Assembly: GCA_950022655.1 (NCBI GenBank) | Contig: OX465591.1 | Location: 48,846,478 to 48,910,477, forward strand | Length of the DNA: 64,000 bases | Direction of reading: 5' to 3' | Source: Alentia gelatinosa | Taxonomy: Eukaryota; Annelida; Polychaeta; Phyllodocida; Polynoidae | Shown here: positions 1-11,889 of the stretch, in pieces | How positions within the stretch are numbered: position 1 is the first letter of the stretch | Layout: each line of letters starts with the position of its first letter | Translations under genes and position numbers: made by a program | The notes under the pieces: generated by a model | The model's database searches: none | Seen by the model: only the letters and a program-made list of their open reading frames with translations | Told to the model about the DNA's origin: nothing

Positions 1-440
1 TGACCAGCTTTCCGCGTTTCCCGCCAAAAAACGGGCGGCGATTGGCTTTACAACAAAATAGGCCGAGATTAAAGATGAACATTCTGCGCAGAATTACCGT
101 CATTTTGCATTGAGCATGAATGAGGCCTAAAACAAATGGCCGGTGAATTCTTTCATAAGACCAGCCTGTTCTAATTTCACTCTGACCACAGCGAGGTGTT
201 CTGAGAGAAATCAAACTCGAGAGTTGTACTTCGCACTACACAGAGATTTCAATCTCACAGACGGCAGTTTTCTATGGAAATCCTCGTATCTATAGTATAT
301 AAAATTATATTCCTTTTTTTGTAAAAAGAAAATAATCTGAATTGAGATGCATATATTTAAAAGTAATTGTTATAATTAGGTCACAACTCATCATGTAGTT
401 CTCAATTCTCAATTGAGAGTTTATTTCAAACCCCTTTAAG
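1..440. other. Unassigned upstream sequence
   Basis: No gene recognised. The first bases contain a GC-rich stretch with short inverted G/C runs, followed by AT-rich sequence. It could be upstream flank or a 5' intron of the sulfatase gene. Confidence 0.4.
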
Positions 441-592
441 TGCAAGTAAAAGAACTCTCCCCTGGGTAAATGTGTAGGGGTGGGATTTCTGCACATAGAT
501 TTGATCACCACCCTTGTGGTGTTACAGAACCTTGAGAAAGTCTGGTAAGAACCTCTAATGGTTAACTGGACGTTAAATCGAACCAAACAAAA
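441..592 (+). mobile_element. 3' tail fragment of the VNTR-type SINE family
   Basis: This segment shares with the complete SINE at 55549-55934 the blocks AAATGTGTAGGGGTG, GATCACCACCCTTGTGGTG and CCTTGAGAAAGTCTGGTAAG, and the ending ACTGGACGTTAAATC. The tRNA head and the 93-bp monomers are missing, so it is a 5'-truncated or diverged copy. Confidence 0.7.
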
Positions 593-696
593 CCCTTTAA
601 GGGGTCACCCCGCGTAAAGGGACGGGTATTTCGGTATGGTATGCTTCTCAACCCCGGTTAAGGGGAAACTTTGGAGGGACACCTTTTCAAATCTGA

Positions 697-840
697 CGGG
701 ACAGTATGGGGAGCACACTCCAGATTACCCCCATTACCTGTTTATGGTGCGTGTTTATGATGGACAGTATGGGGAGGACACTCCAGATTACCCCCATTAC
801 CTGTTTATGGTGCGTGTTTATGATGGACAGTATGGGTAGG
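697..840 (+). repeat. 63-bp tandem repeat, about 2.3 copies
   Basis: The block beginning GACAGTATGGGGAG is repeated at 63-bp spacing. Because 63 is divisible by three, both strands are open across it; no protein is inferred. Confidence 0.85.
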
Positions 841-1737
841 ACGAGGAATGCCCTTTTTATTGATCCATAATTCCAGCTCACAAGTATTCTTTTCCTTTAT
901 ACCTCTTTAAACTTTAGCATGTTTGCTTCCCACCATGGAAAAATTATATAGAACTGAATCGAGAATCGTATAAATAGACAATACTCCACGAGTTTGGATG
1001 CACCGCAATCGGCATCGAGGTGAAGCCGAGTGACAATTATGGGGCATCCAAACGAGGAACATTGTGTTTTTTGCGATTTGATTGCGGTTCTGGATTTATC
1101 CCACCCCTTTCAAATGACATAGAATCACAATATCAGAATAATTAAAATTATTTAGCAAATCCAGTCTGGAACGTTTAAATCTCCAATATGATGCCTTATC
1201 TTTTCTCTAAAACCCCGGCCATTGATTGGTCGCATATGACGTCATCTCACGTTATTTCAGTCCACCACGGCCATGGCGGCATAGTTCCGCAATCATCCGC
1301 CAGGAAATTGTAAGATAGCGCCAATGTAGTCGGGGGACAAGCACTGGTATCAGTTGTTTTATTATCCATCGTATACAAAGACCCCATTGAAAATGTATGG
1401 GGACTATTTACATTACGGAGCCAACAAAATAAGTGGCATAAATGAGCTCAAACTCAAACGAGTGGCGTCTAGATTTTATCCTTCCCCATTTCCATATTTT
1501 TTCAGTATCAGAAAGTAGTGGCATAAACAACACTTTATGTCACACCCGTGACATAAACGAATCCCATGTTAAGCCCATGGCGTTTTTTTATTAGGGGTAG
1601 GATAAGGTCCAGAAATACAAAAAAAATAACGAAGGAAATCAACTACATTAAACCATTTTCTTGAACCATTATTATAAAACTGACTTCAACTTGGCTTAAG
1701 GCGTGAGATGAAGCAATTCTAATTAAAGGAATATTAG
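841..1737. repeat. Dispersed repeat fragments and a short fold-back
   Basis: A short inverted repeat lies at about 987-1060 (arms around GAGTTTGGATGCACC and GGGGCATCCAAAC). Positions 1255-1330 match, in reverse orientation, segments at 10270-10380 and 10555-10640. Positions 1370-1420 match 21100-21150. Positions 1513-1612 (AAGTAGTGGCATAAACAACA) occur inverted at 15360-15475. No gene seen. Confidence 0.6.
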
Positions 1738-1925
1738 CTTTACAATCACCGAGTTCGGCTATACGGCCGTTCTTCCACTCAGGCCCTAGCCCCCTACATT
1801 CTAATGGCAGGTGTTAAGCCGAATGGGCAGTGGGTACAATTTTTATGTAAGTCTTTGGTATGACCCGGCCGGGGTTTGAACCCACGACCTCCCACGTATC
1901 CCCCGAGCTTGGTTAATCAACATAT
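1738..1925 (-). mobile_element. tRNA-derived SINE fragment
   Basis: On the minus strand the sequence has a B-box-like GTGGGTTCAAACCCCGG, then TCATACCAAAGACTT and a short core-like region. This is the arrangement of tRNA-derived SINEs of invertebrates. The A box is weak or absent, so the copy is degenerate. Confidence 0.5.
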
Positions 1926-2421
1926 CTCAAAAATGATAGGAAATACGGTTTTTAGAGCGTGCTTGCACGCGCTAAATACATCATCTAGAGTTTGGAGGGG
2001 TCCATATAGACTTTCAGGGTACTGCATACAAATTATCCCTTCACTATCTGTGTGCTATTCACTGTGATATTGAGAACAGAGCAAGGAGCCAGAGTCACAG
2101 TCTCTTAGAGGCGTACCCAGCTGACCATGACCAATCACTCAAAACCAAAATACCTCAAGACCCACTGGTGCTTGATTTGTTTAGGTCCTAGATAGGTAGT
2201 TGCAGAAATTGCAAGTTGACTGGGTGCAATTGGGTTACAGAAAACTATCCATAGACTGAATCTAACTTATACCTTTTAATTGTTATTCATATATAATAGC
2301 ACGCTCATTCATCTAGGATGAACATACTATTTGCTCCTAGTGCTTTACAGTTATTACCAGTCTGTGGGAAATCGTCCTGTTCTTGTCACTAATCTTGGAA
2401 ATCCCTTTTCCTCTTTTTCAG
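1926..2421. other. Intron or upstream flank without recognised genes
   Basis: Nothing recognisable except the pyrimidine-rich tract and AG ending at 2421, which reads as a 3' splice site. A non-coding first exon therefore probably lies further upstream, possibly outside the window. Confidence 0.4.
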
Positions 2422-2632
2422 AGTCGATGAGACAGGAGGAGTAACAGCGATAACTCACCCCCGTCAGTGGCAGGCAGCACTGGAGTACCAACTCACTCAG
2501 GAGAACAGTACATACAAGTACACCCGGAGATCTGACCTTTTGACCTTGCCCTGACTCTTAGTGATTGACAACTGATGAAGGTCAACGTGAGGACTTTAAG
2601 GAGTGAAAGTCATTCTCAAACGGACACCTAGG
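2422..2632 (+). promoter_or_regulatory. 5'UTR part of exon 1 with two upstream ORFs
   Basis: A strong acceptor (pyrimidine tract then CAG at 2419-2421) opens the exon. Two upstream ATGs precede the main start. The uORF at 2427-2444 has five codons. The uORF at 2575-2631 has 18 codons and its TAG ends one base before the main ATG at 2633. Such spacing could reduce initiation or force reinitiation; this is inference from position only. Confidence 0.6.
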
Positions 2633-2858
2633 ATGTACCTCAGGCTGCCAGTCTTCATACTATGGAGCCTCTGTGTCCTGTCCATAGTTATTTATACACA
2701 TGGATTACGTAGCAGGCCACGTGATCGCGAGCGTCCAATGAAAATGCGCGATGAGGGCCGACCGCGCATGCCCTCCAGACGCCCTTCCCGGAAGCAGCGT
2801 CGAAGTGAGAAACCAAATATCATCTTGGTTATTACAGACGACCAAGATACAGAGATGG
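2633..2858 (+). CDS. Sulf1: Sulf exon 1: signal peptide/anchor and start of sulfatase domain
   Basis: Residues 1-75 plus one base. The ATG at 2633 is chosen because the frame upstream has only a GTG (2603) and the ATG is followed by a hydrophobic stretch (about residues 3-21), fitting a signal peptide or signal anchor. A basic Arg-rich linker (about 25-60) precedes PNIILVITDDQD, the first sulfatase strand. Asp69 and Asp70 correspond to the metal-binding aspartates of the family. Donor G|GTAAGT at 2859, phase 1. Confidence 0.93.
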
Positions 2859-3234
2859 GTAAGTTCCCGATTCACTATAATTAAAACTGTATCATCCTGG
2901 TTATGTTTCTTCCATGTTGTATTGTTAAACAAAGATATATACATGCTCTACAGGGTATACATCGAGGTACAATGGTACTTTATCTCAGCTACAGATCCTA
3001 GTGAAAGTGTAATGATGGATTTTTATTTTACACTACTAGAGATAACGTTCAGCATGTTATGCCTTTGGAGAAAAAAACCAAAGGTGGGAAACTGGAACTA
3101 AACCTGGGTCGGGAGTGGTGTCACCTTTTACAGCAGTGTCAGTTATCAACAGCAGCCATATATCTAGTGTTTCATCTTATTCCCATATTTACAGACATAA
3201 GACAGATTTAAACAGCAGACTGACGTATGTAGAA
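2859..3234 (+). other. Start of intron 1
   Basis: AT-rich sequence with no gene. It begins with the exon 1 donor GTAAGT and runs into the 36/33-bp array. Confidence 0.5.
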
Positions 3235-6200
3235 GTAGGCGTCCTGTTTTATGCGTACTGGCAGGCGGTGGTTGGCCTCCTGTTTTACGGGTACTGGCAG
3301 GCGGTGGTTGGCCTCCTGTTTTATGGGTACTGGCAGGCTGTGGTTGGCCTCCTGTTTTATGGGTACTGGCAGGCGGTGGTTGGCCTCCTGTTTTATGGGT
3401 ACTGGCAGGCGGTGGTTGGCCTCCTGTTTTATGGGTACTGGCAGGCGGTGGTTGGCCTCCTGTTTTATGGGTACTGGCAGGCGGTGGTTGGCCTGTTTTA
3501 TGGGTACTGGCAGGCGGTGGTTGGCCGCCTGTTTTATGGGTACTGGCAGGCGGTGGTTGGCCTCCTGTTTTATGGGTACTGGCAGGCGGTGGTTGGCCTC
3601 CTGTTTTATGGGTACTGGCAGGCGGTGGTCGGCCTGTTTTATGGGTACTGGCAGGCGGTGGTTGGCCTCCTGTTTTATGGGTACTGGCAGGAAGTGGTTG
3701 GCCTCCTGTTTTATGGGTACTGGCAGGCGGTGGTCGGCCTGTTTTATGTGTACTGGCAGGCGGTGGTTGGCCTCCTGTTTTATGGGTACTGGCAGGCGGT
3801 GGTTGGCCTCCTGTTTTATGGGTACTGGCAGGCGGTGGTTGGCCTGTTTTATGGGTACTGGCAGGCGGTGGTTGGCCTCCTGTTTTATGGGTACTGGCAG
3901 GCGGTGGTTGGCCGCCTGTTTTACGTGTACTGGCAGGCGGTGGTTTGCCTCCTGTTTTATGGGTACTGGCAGGCGGTGGTTGGCCTCCTGTTTTATGGGT
4001 ACTGGCAGGCGGTGTTGGCCTGTTTTATGGGTACTGGCAGGCGGTGGTTGGCCGCCTGTTTTATGGGTACTGGCAGGCGGTGGTTGGCCTCCTGTTTTAT
4101 GGGTACTGGCAGGCGGTGGTTGGCCTCCTGTTTTATGGGTACTGGCAGGCGGTGGTTGGCCTCCTGTTTAATGTGTACTGGCAGGCCGTGGTTGGCCTGT
4201 TTTATGGGTACTTGCGGGCGGTGGTTGGCCTCCTGTTTTATGGGTATTGGCAGGCAGTGGTTGGCCTCCTGTTTTATGGGTACTGGCAGGCGGTGGTTGG
4301 CCTGTTTTATGGGTACTGGCAGGCGGTGGTTGGCCTGTTTTATGGGTACTGGCAGGCGGTGGGTCGCCGCCTGTTTTATGGGTACTGGCAGCAATGGTTG
4401 GCCTCCTGTTTTATGGGTACTGGCAGGCGGTGGTTGGCCTCCTGTTTTATGGGTACTGGCAGGCAGTGGTTGGCCTCCTGTTTTATGGGTACTGGCAGGC
4501 GGTGGTTGGCCTCCTGTTTTATGGGTACTGGCAGGCGGTGGTTGGCCTCCTGTTTTATGGGTACTGGCAGGTGGTGGTTGGCCTGTTTTATGGGTACTGG
4601 CAGGCGGTGGTTGCCTCCTGTTTTATGGGTACTGGCAGGCGGTGGTTGGCCTCCTGTTTTATGGGTACTGGCAGGCGGTGGTTGGCCTCCTGTTTTATGG
4701 GTACTGGCAGGCAGTGGTTGGCCTCCTGTTTTATGGGTAGTGGCAGGCGGTGGTTGGCCTCCTGTTTTATGGGTACTGGCAGGCGGTGGGTCGCCTCCTG
4801 TTTTATGGGTACTGGCAGGCGGTGGTTGGCCTGTTTTATGGGTACTGGCAGGCGGTGGTTGGCCTCCTGTTTTATGGGTACTGGCAGGCGGTGGTTAGCC
4901 TGTTTTATGCGTACTGGCAGGCAGTGGTTGGCCTCCTGTTTTATGGGTACTGGCAGGCGGTGGTTGGCCTGTTTTATGGGTACTGGCAGGCAGTGGTTGG
5001 CCGCCTGTTTTATGGGTACTGGCAGGCGGTGGTTGGCCTCCTGTTTTATGGGTACTGGCAGGCGGTGGTTGGCCTCCTGTTTTATGGGTACTGGCAGGCG
5101 GTGGTTGGCCTCCTGTTTTATGGGTACTGGCAGGCCGTAGTTGGCCTGTTTTATGGGTACTTGCGGGCGATGGTTGGCCTCCTGTTTTATGGGTACTGGC
5201 AGGCGGTGGTTGGCCTCCTGTTTTATGGGTACTGGCAGGCGGTGGTTGGCCTCCTGTTTTATTGGTACTGGCAGGCGGTGGTTGGCCTCCTGTTTTATGG
5301 GTACTGGCAGGCGGTGGTTGGCCTCCTGTTTTATGGGTACTGGCAGGCGGTGGTTGGCCTCCTGTTTTATGGGTACTGGCAGGCGGTGGTTGGCCTGTTT
5401 TATGGGTACTGGCAGGCGGTGGTTGGCCGCCTGTTTTATGGGTACTGGCAGGCGGTGGTTGGCCTCCTGTTTTATGGGTACTGGCAGGCGGTGGTTGGCC
5501 TCCTGTTTTATGGGTACTGGCAGGCGGTGGTTGGCCTCCTGTTTTACGGGTACTGGCAGGCGGTGGTTGGCCTCCTGTTTTATGGGTACTGGCAGGCGGT
5601 GGTTGGCCTCCTGTTTTACGGGTACTGGCAGGCGGTGGTTGGCCTCCTGTTTTATGGGTACTGGCGGGCGGTGGTTGGCCTCCTGTTTTATGGGTACTGG
5701 CGGGCGGTGGTTGGCCTGTTTTATGGGTACTGGCAGGCGGTGGTTGGCCTGTTTTATGGGTACTGGCAGGCGGTGGTTGGCCTCCTGTTTTATGGGTACT
5801 GGCAGGCGGTGGTTGGCCTCCTGTTTTATGGGTTCTGGCAGGCGGTGGTTGGCCTGTTTTATGGGTACTGGCAGGCGGTGGCTGGCCTCCTGTTTTATGG
5901 GTACTAGCAGGCGGTGGTTGGCCTCCTGTTTTATGGGTACTGGCGGGCGGTGGTTGGCCTGTTTTATGGGTACTGGCAGGCGGTGGTTGGCCTCCTGTTT
6001 TATGGGTACTGGCGGGCGGTGGTTGGCCTCCTGTTTTATGGGTACTGGCGGGCGGTGGTTGGCCTGTTTTATGGGTACTGGCAGGCGGTGGTTGGCCTGT
6101 TTTATGGGTACTGGCAGGCGGTGGTTGGCCTGTTTTATGGGTACTGGCAGGCGGTGGCTGGCCTCCTGTTTTATGGGTACTGGCAGGCCGTGGTTGGCCT

Positions 6201-7912
6201 CCTGTTTTATGGGTACTGGCAGGCGGTGGTTGGCCTCCTGTTTTATGGGTTCTGGCAGGCGGTGGTTGGCCTGTTTTATGGGTACTGGCAGGCGGTGGCT
6301 GGCCTCCTGTTTTATGGGTACTAGCAGGCGGTGGTTGGCCTCCTGTTTTATGGGTACTGGCGGGCGGTGGTTGGCCTGTTTTATGGGTACTGGCAGGCGG
6401 TGGTTGGCCTCCTGTTTTATGGGTACTGGCAGGCGGTGGTTGGCCTCCTGTTTTATGGGTACTGGCAGGCGGTGGTTGGCCTGTTTTATGGGTACTGGCA
6501 GGCGGTGGTTGGCCTCCTGTTTTATGTGTACTGGCATGCGGTGGTTGGCCTCCTGTTTTATGGGTACTGGCAGGCGGTGGTTGGCCTCCTGTTTTATGGG
6601 TACTGGCAGGCGGTGGTTGGCCTGTTTTATGGGTACTGGCAGGTGGTTGTTGGCCTCCTGTTTTATGTGTACTGGCAGGCGGTGGTTGGCCTCCTGTTTT
6701 ATGGGTACTGGCAGGCGGTGGTTGGCCTCCTGTTTTATGGGTACTGGCAGGCGGTGGTTGGCCTCCTGTTTTATGGGTACTGGCAGGCGGTGGTTGGCCT
6801 GTTTTATGGGTACTGGCAGGCGGTGGTTGGCCGCCTGTTTTATGGGTACTGGCAGGCGGTGGTTGGCCTGTTTTATGGGTACTGGCAGGCGGTGGTTGGC
6901 CTCCTGTTTTATGGGTACTGGCAGGCGGTGGTTGGCCTCCTGTTTTATGGGTACTGGCAGGCGGTGGTTGGCCTCCTGTTTTATGGGTACTGGCAGGCGG
7001 TGGTTGGCCTGTTTTATGGGTACTGGCAGGCCATGGTTGGCCTCCTGTTTTATGGGTACTGGCAGGCGGTGGTTGGCCTGTTTTATGGGTACTGGCAGGC
7101 GGTGGTTGGCCTCCTGTTTTATGGGTACTGGCAGGCGGTGGTTGGCCTCCTGTTTTATGGGTACTGGCAGGTGGTGGTTGGCCTGTTTTATGGGTACTGG
7201 CAGGCGGTGGTTGGCCTGTTTTATGGGTACTGGCAGGCGGTGGCTGGCCTGTTTTATGGGTACTGGCAGGCGGTGGTTGGCCTGTTTTATGGGTACTGGC
7301 AGGCGGTGGTTGGCCTGTTTTTTTTTATGGGTACTGGCAGGCGGTGGTTGGCCTGTTTTATGGGTACTGGCAGGCGGTGGTTGGCCTCCTGTTTTATGGG
7401 TACTGGCAGGCGGTGGTTGGCCTCCTGTTTTACGGGTACTGGCAGGCGGTGGTTGGCCTCCTGTTTCATGGGTACTGGCAGGCGGTGGTTGGCCTGTTTT
7501 ATGGGTACTGGCAGGCTGTGGTTGGCCTCCTGTTTTATTGGTACTGGCAGGCGGTGGTTGGCCTCCTGTTTTATGCGTACTGGCAGGCGGTGGTTGGCCT
7601 CCTGTTTTACGGGTACTGGCAGGCGGTGGTTGGCCTCCTGTTTTATGGGTACTGGCAGGCAGTGGTTGGCCTGTTTTATGGGTACTGGCAGGCGGTGGTT
7701 GGCCTGTTTTATGGGTACTGGCAGGCGGTGGTTGGCCTCCTGTTTTAAGGGTACTGGCAGGCGGTGGTTGGCCTCCTGTTTTATGGGTACTGGCAGGCGG
7801 TGGTTGGCCTGTTTTATGGGTACTGGCAGGCGGTGGTTAGCCTCCTGTTTTATGGGTACTGGTAGGCGGTGGTTGGCCTGTTTTATGGGTACTGGCAGGC
7901 GGTGGTTGGCCT
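3235..7912. repeat. 36/33-bp minisatellite, about 130 copies, in intron 1
   Basis: The unit contains TTTTATGGGTACTGGCAGGC followed by GGTGGTTGGC. A 36-bp form has CTC or CGC before CTG and a 33-bp form lacks it, and the two are interspersed. Identity between units is very high. All units are multiples of three and almost free of stops, so several frames on both strands are open for hundreds of codons. These are artefacts: there is no unique sequence, no plausible initiation context and no protein-like composition. The array ends in a CTC/CTT-rich run at 7911-7950. Confidence 0.97.
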
Positions 7913-7950
7913 CCTCCTCCTCCTCCTCCTTCTCCTCCTCCTGCTCTTCG
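7911..7950. repeat. (CTC)n-rich microsatellite
   Basis: A run of CTC/CTT triplets directly follows the last 36-bp unit, a compound micro/minisatellite edge. Confidence 0.85.
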
Positions 7951-8065
7951 CTCAGTCCTTTACGAGATCTGCCGCTGTTAGTATTCAGGCGTCATGCGCA
8001 TCCCGCCCCGCGCCTGTTTGCTCGCTCCTGTGTACTGAGCTACGCATGCGCATAGGTCGTCTTAC

Positions 8066-8455
8066 TGTCAGTCCCGATAAAAAACGAGAATTCCGAGGAC
8101 CCACGGGAAATGCCGAGAAATCCCGAGAACCGACGAGAAATTCCCTTGAAATGGCGAGAACCAACGAGAAATTACGGGAAATGGTAAAAACAGACGAGAA
8201 ATTACGAGAAACGACGAGAAATGGAGAGAAACGCTAAGAAATGCCGTTTGAGAATCAGCGAGATATCCCGAAAAATGGCGAGATATCCCGAGAAATGGCG
8301 AGAAGCCCTGAGGAACGGCGAGAAATCCCAAGAAAAGCAAGGAATCCTTTCAAGAAAAGGTGAGATCTCCCGAGGAATGGCAAGATATCCCGAGAGACAG
8401 TGAGACATCATGAGAAACGGCGAGAAATCTCGAGAAACGCCAAGAAACAGAAAAC
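8066..8455. repeat. Degenerate purine-rich repeat (CGAGAAAT type)
   Basis: The words CGAGAAAT, CCCGAGAAATGGCGAG and GGAAATG recur at irregular spacing of about 10-20 bp. The copies are diverged, so this array is older than its neighbours. Frames across it on either strand are not credible genes. Confidence 0.75.
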
Positions 8456-8519
8456 GTAGAGGTTCCTTGATGCCTGTCACCTCTGGCGCCCTACCTCCTA
8501 TCACTGCCTCCATGAAGAC

Positions 8520-8660
8520 TGCTCGACTCCAGCTCCATCACTCTCCAAACACCGTCACAGATCCATCACTCTCCAGACACCATCACAGATCCATCACTCT
8601 CCAGACTCCATCACTCTCCAAACACCATCACAGATCCATGACTCTCCAGACACAATCACA
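8520..8660. repeat. Short tandem repeat with CCATCACTCTCCA units
   Basis: Repeats of CATCACTCTCCAGACACCAT and CACAGATCCATCACTCTCC with 18-40-bp spacing, about five units. Confidence 0.75.
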
Positions 8661-8771
8661 GATGTCTGCTCGGTCCACAGACAGATCGGAGACCGTCATC
8701 TTCACGGTACGCGGCGAGTTGGTGTGTGGCCGTCATTTGTAGGAAAATACAACTTATTCTGATATCATTTC

Positions 8772-9332
8772 TAGTCTATGTGGTGTGGTGTACAGCCACC
8801 TTTCTCCTTCATCCCCAGCAGTGGTAGACTTACTGCTATATCAAAGGCCAGTCCTTCTCATACCATGTCTATGTGGTGTGGTGAACAGCCACCTTTCTCC
8901 TTCACCCCCAGCAGTGGCAGATTTACTGCTATATCAAAGGCCAGTCCTTCTCATACCATGTCTATGTGGTGTGGTGTACAGCCATCTTTCTCCTTCATCC
9001 CCAGCAGTGGTAGATTTACTGCTATATCAAAGGCCAGTCCTTCTCATACCATGTCTATGTGGTGTGGTGTGGTGTACAGCCACCTTTCTCCTTCATCCCC
9101 AGCAGTGGTAGACTTACTGCTAGATCAAAGACCAGTCCTTCTCATACCATGTCTATGTGCTGTGGGAAGTAAAAGAACTCTCACCTCGTAAATGTGTAGG
9201 GGTGAGATTTCTACCTACATTCATTACATAATTCGATCACCACCCTTGTGGTGTAAAAGAACCTTGAGAAAGTCTGGTAAGAACCTGTTATGGTTGATTG
9301 GACGTTAAATCAAACCAAGCAACAAACAACAA
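8772..9332 (+). mobile_element. SINE with four internal 93-bp monomers, head missing
   Basis: Four copies of a 93-bp monomer (GTGTACAGCCACCTTTCTCC ... CTTCTCATACCATG) are followed by the family tail (AACTCTCACCTCG, GATCACCACCCTTGTGGTG, CTTGAGAAAGTCTGG, GGACGTTAAATCAAACCAA). The tRNA head is absent, so the copy is 5'-truncated. Confidence 0.8.
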
Positions 9333-10915
9333 CAATTTGTCGCAGGAAGACTTTTCAGAATGTCTCAGAACAGCGAGGTAAGACAGACTCGCATAGGGAC
9401 CATCTATGAAGCATGGACGCAGACTTTCCGAAATCTTTTACCCCCTTCCTCTCCCCCTCCCCATCTTGTACGCAATAGATCAAATTAGGAGCAAACGCAA
9501 ATCTTCTGAAATTTTTTACTCTCCCCCTACCCACCCCTCAGAGCGTACGTACTTAATGGTTGGCCCCAGATCTCGGCGGGAATCCTTCGTGAGGGTCCGT
9601 GGTACCGGGACAGCCACCAGATGTCGCCCGTCTCCAGCACACTCTCCCAGCACATCCATCGTGTAGGTGACACTCTCCAAGCACATCCATCGTGTAGGTG
9701 GCAGCCGCCAGGGGGCAGGGCGGGCGACGGGGGAAACAGATTTGTTTGTGGGACTGGAATGCTGTAACTGGGCCCAGCAATGTCACGGACAAATTAGTTT
9801 TACCGCGACCCCCGGCTCCACTCTCCCCGCCGAGTCTCTGTCGCCGTCAGACACCAGGTTACAGGGATGAGACGCACGTCTGTATGATGTATGGAGAGTG
9901 AGGTAGACTGAGGGGAGATGAGCGGGGTCCTTCTGTCAAACTCCGCCGTTCCATCATAGATCACCACCTGACGCGCTAAACCTGTGGGCGGCGCGGGAAG
10001 GATGCGGGGGGAGAGTGAGGTTAGACACGCACTCACTGGCGGCTCGGCCTCTGATTGGTCCGTCTCGTCTGCGGACCTCTGTTTGCGCAGGGCGGCGGCC
10101 AAATGAGTTTTTGCGTCCCGTTCCGTGAACTAATACGACGAAGGTCTCGGGACAGAATCTCCTTACGTCTACGAGCTTCACGTAATGTCACCCTGAACTC
10201 ACAGTATTGTGACAGGATTGGGAGATAGGGTGGGTCCAACATTTCAGAAATTCTGCGTTCATTCTTTATGGATGGCCCCACACACACCTACAGTGTCGCT
10301 AAATTACAATTTCCTGCCGGATGAAGGCGGAACTAGCAATCACTCTGTGCCCTATAGGGCACATAGCTATTGCGCCATGGAGGTGACCATCTTGCCCCCC
10401 CTCCCCCAACGCTATCCAAAACACCAGGTGGCGGGACCAATTATCAATAGATTTTATCCAAAATATGTGGGCTTGCCAGAAAGGACGTCTTGCCTCGTCT
10501 CAATATTATCTCTAGATTATAACAACTGATAACAGTGGTTGACCTCCCCCCCCCCCCCCCCACCCCCCTGACTACAGTGACGCTATCTTACAATTTCCTG
10601 GCGGATGATGGCGGAACGAGCAATCACTCTGTGCCCTATTCATCCAGTAGAGTCACTACAGATTTTATCAATTGAGCTTCGTTCTCGCCAATAAAACAGC
10701 AGTTTGAAACTTCCCAACAGACCCTCAGCCTCACGCTGGGTCCAACTCGTTTTCCGAGTTTTTTCCGTCTCTCTGAGGCAGCAATTTGCTCACAGATGTG
10801 GATGTGGAGCCGTGGGTGGTCCGTGGTACCGTGTCAATATGTCATGTCGGCGTGTCTTAGAGGAGGTATCGTTTTAGGTAATGTCGTGTATAGGGAGGCA
10901 AACTGAACCCGCTAG
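9333..10915. repeat. Dispersed repeat fragments, no gene
   Basis: Positions 9395-9560 and 10200-10275 share words with 60355-60470 (GAAATTTTT..., CTTTATGGATGGCCCCA), an unnamed dispersed element. A block with ACAATTTCCTGCCGGATGA at about 10292 recurs at about 10571 and inverted at about 1290. A short C run lies at 10546-10561. The segment 10760-10795 (CTCTCTGAGGCAGCAA) belongs to a family also at 15030, 43040 and 59177. Confidence 0.5.
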
Positions 10916-11517
10916 AGTGGGATCCACACGATGGGATTCATGTACCTCACAGGGTGTTTGTCTGAGACAAATCCTGCTGAGATTCATGCACCTCATAGGG
11001 TGTTTGTCTGAGACAAATCCTGCTGAGATTCATGTACCTCACAGGGTGTTTGTCTGAGACATATCCTGCTGAGATTCATGTACCTCACAGGGTGTTTTTC
11101 TGAGACAAATCCTGCTGAGATTCTGTCATCGAACACAATTTCTTCGTCTAAATTATAGGGTTTCTTTTCTCTGAGACATGTTTTCCCCCCTGTAATTGTT
11201 AAAGATATTTCCCCCTAATATAAAAAGGAACAAAATCGCATGAGATTACTGTGTTTGTCTGAGGCAAATCCTGCTGAGATTCATGTACCTCACAGTGTGT
11301 TTGTCTGAGACAAATCCTGCTGAGATTCATGTACCTCACAGGATGTTTGTTTGAGACAAATCCTGCTGTGATTCTGTCATCGAACACAATTTCTTCGTCT
11401 AAATTATAGGGTTTCTTTTCCCTGAGACATGTTTTCCCCCCTAATATAAAAAGGAACAAAATCGCATGAGATTTTGAGCCCTGTTAGGTACATGAATCCC
11501 ATCGTGTGAATCCCACT
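10916..11517. mobile_element. TIR element (MITE-like) with internal 46-bp repeats
   Basis: The ends are inverted: AGTGGGATCCACACGATGGG at 10916 and CCCATCGTGTGAATCCCACT ending at 11517. Inside are several 46-bp units (GAGATTCATGTACCTCACAG ... ACAAATCCTGCT) around a unique core with TTCTTCGTCTAAATTATAGG. Compact and larger relatives lie at 56101-56292 and 43725-45181. There is no transposase, so it is non-autonomous. Confidence 0.8.
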
Positions 11518-11876
11518 TAAAACCGTAGATACCCGTGCCTATAACAGCATTTACGGAGGCCAGTAAGAACGAAGCTTAGTGCTAAAGCTATGGGGGTTCG
11601 AGGATAGAATTTTGTTTTTCGTCTCATTTTTTACTATTGAAGTATAGTTTACTACTATTGTCTCTGAATAATTCTCTCTCGAATCTATGGTGACAATTGT
11701 AAAGTGTATCAAAAATTTGGATTTCAAAGATTGGTGAATGACACATAGATAATCACAAACCTATATAGTCAAAGTACTGAGTGCCAATCTCCGGAAATGG
11801 TGTTTTGTGAACGGGTATCTGCGGTTTCAGCGGGTTCACTTTGACTCCCAATGTCTCATCATACTTCATGTATTAC
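11518..11876. other. Intron 1 sequence without recognised features
   Basis: AT-rich, no repeats or exons recognised. Confidence 0.4.
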
Positions 11877-11889
11877 TGGCGTATTTTAG

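Noticed and set aside
2603..2632. Earlier GTG start for the sulfatase frame
   Set aside because: Eukaryotic initiation at GTG is rare, and the ATG at 2633 directly precedes the hydrophobic N-terminal segment.
3115..8055. Open frames of up to 899 codons on the + strand and 649 on the - strand
   Set aside because: They consist only of the 36/33-bp unit, whose length is divisible by three and which lacks stops in several frames. Three overlapping frames read equally well, and the region is inside intron 1 of the sulfatase.
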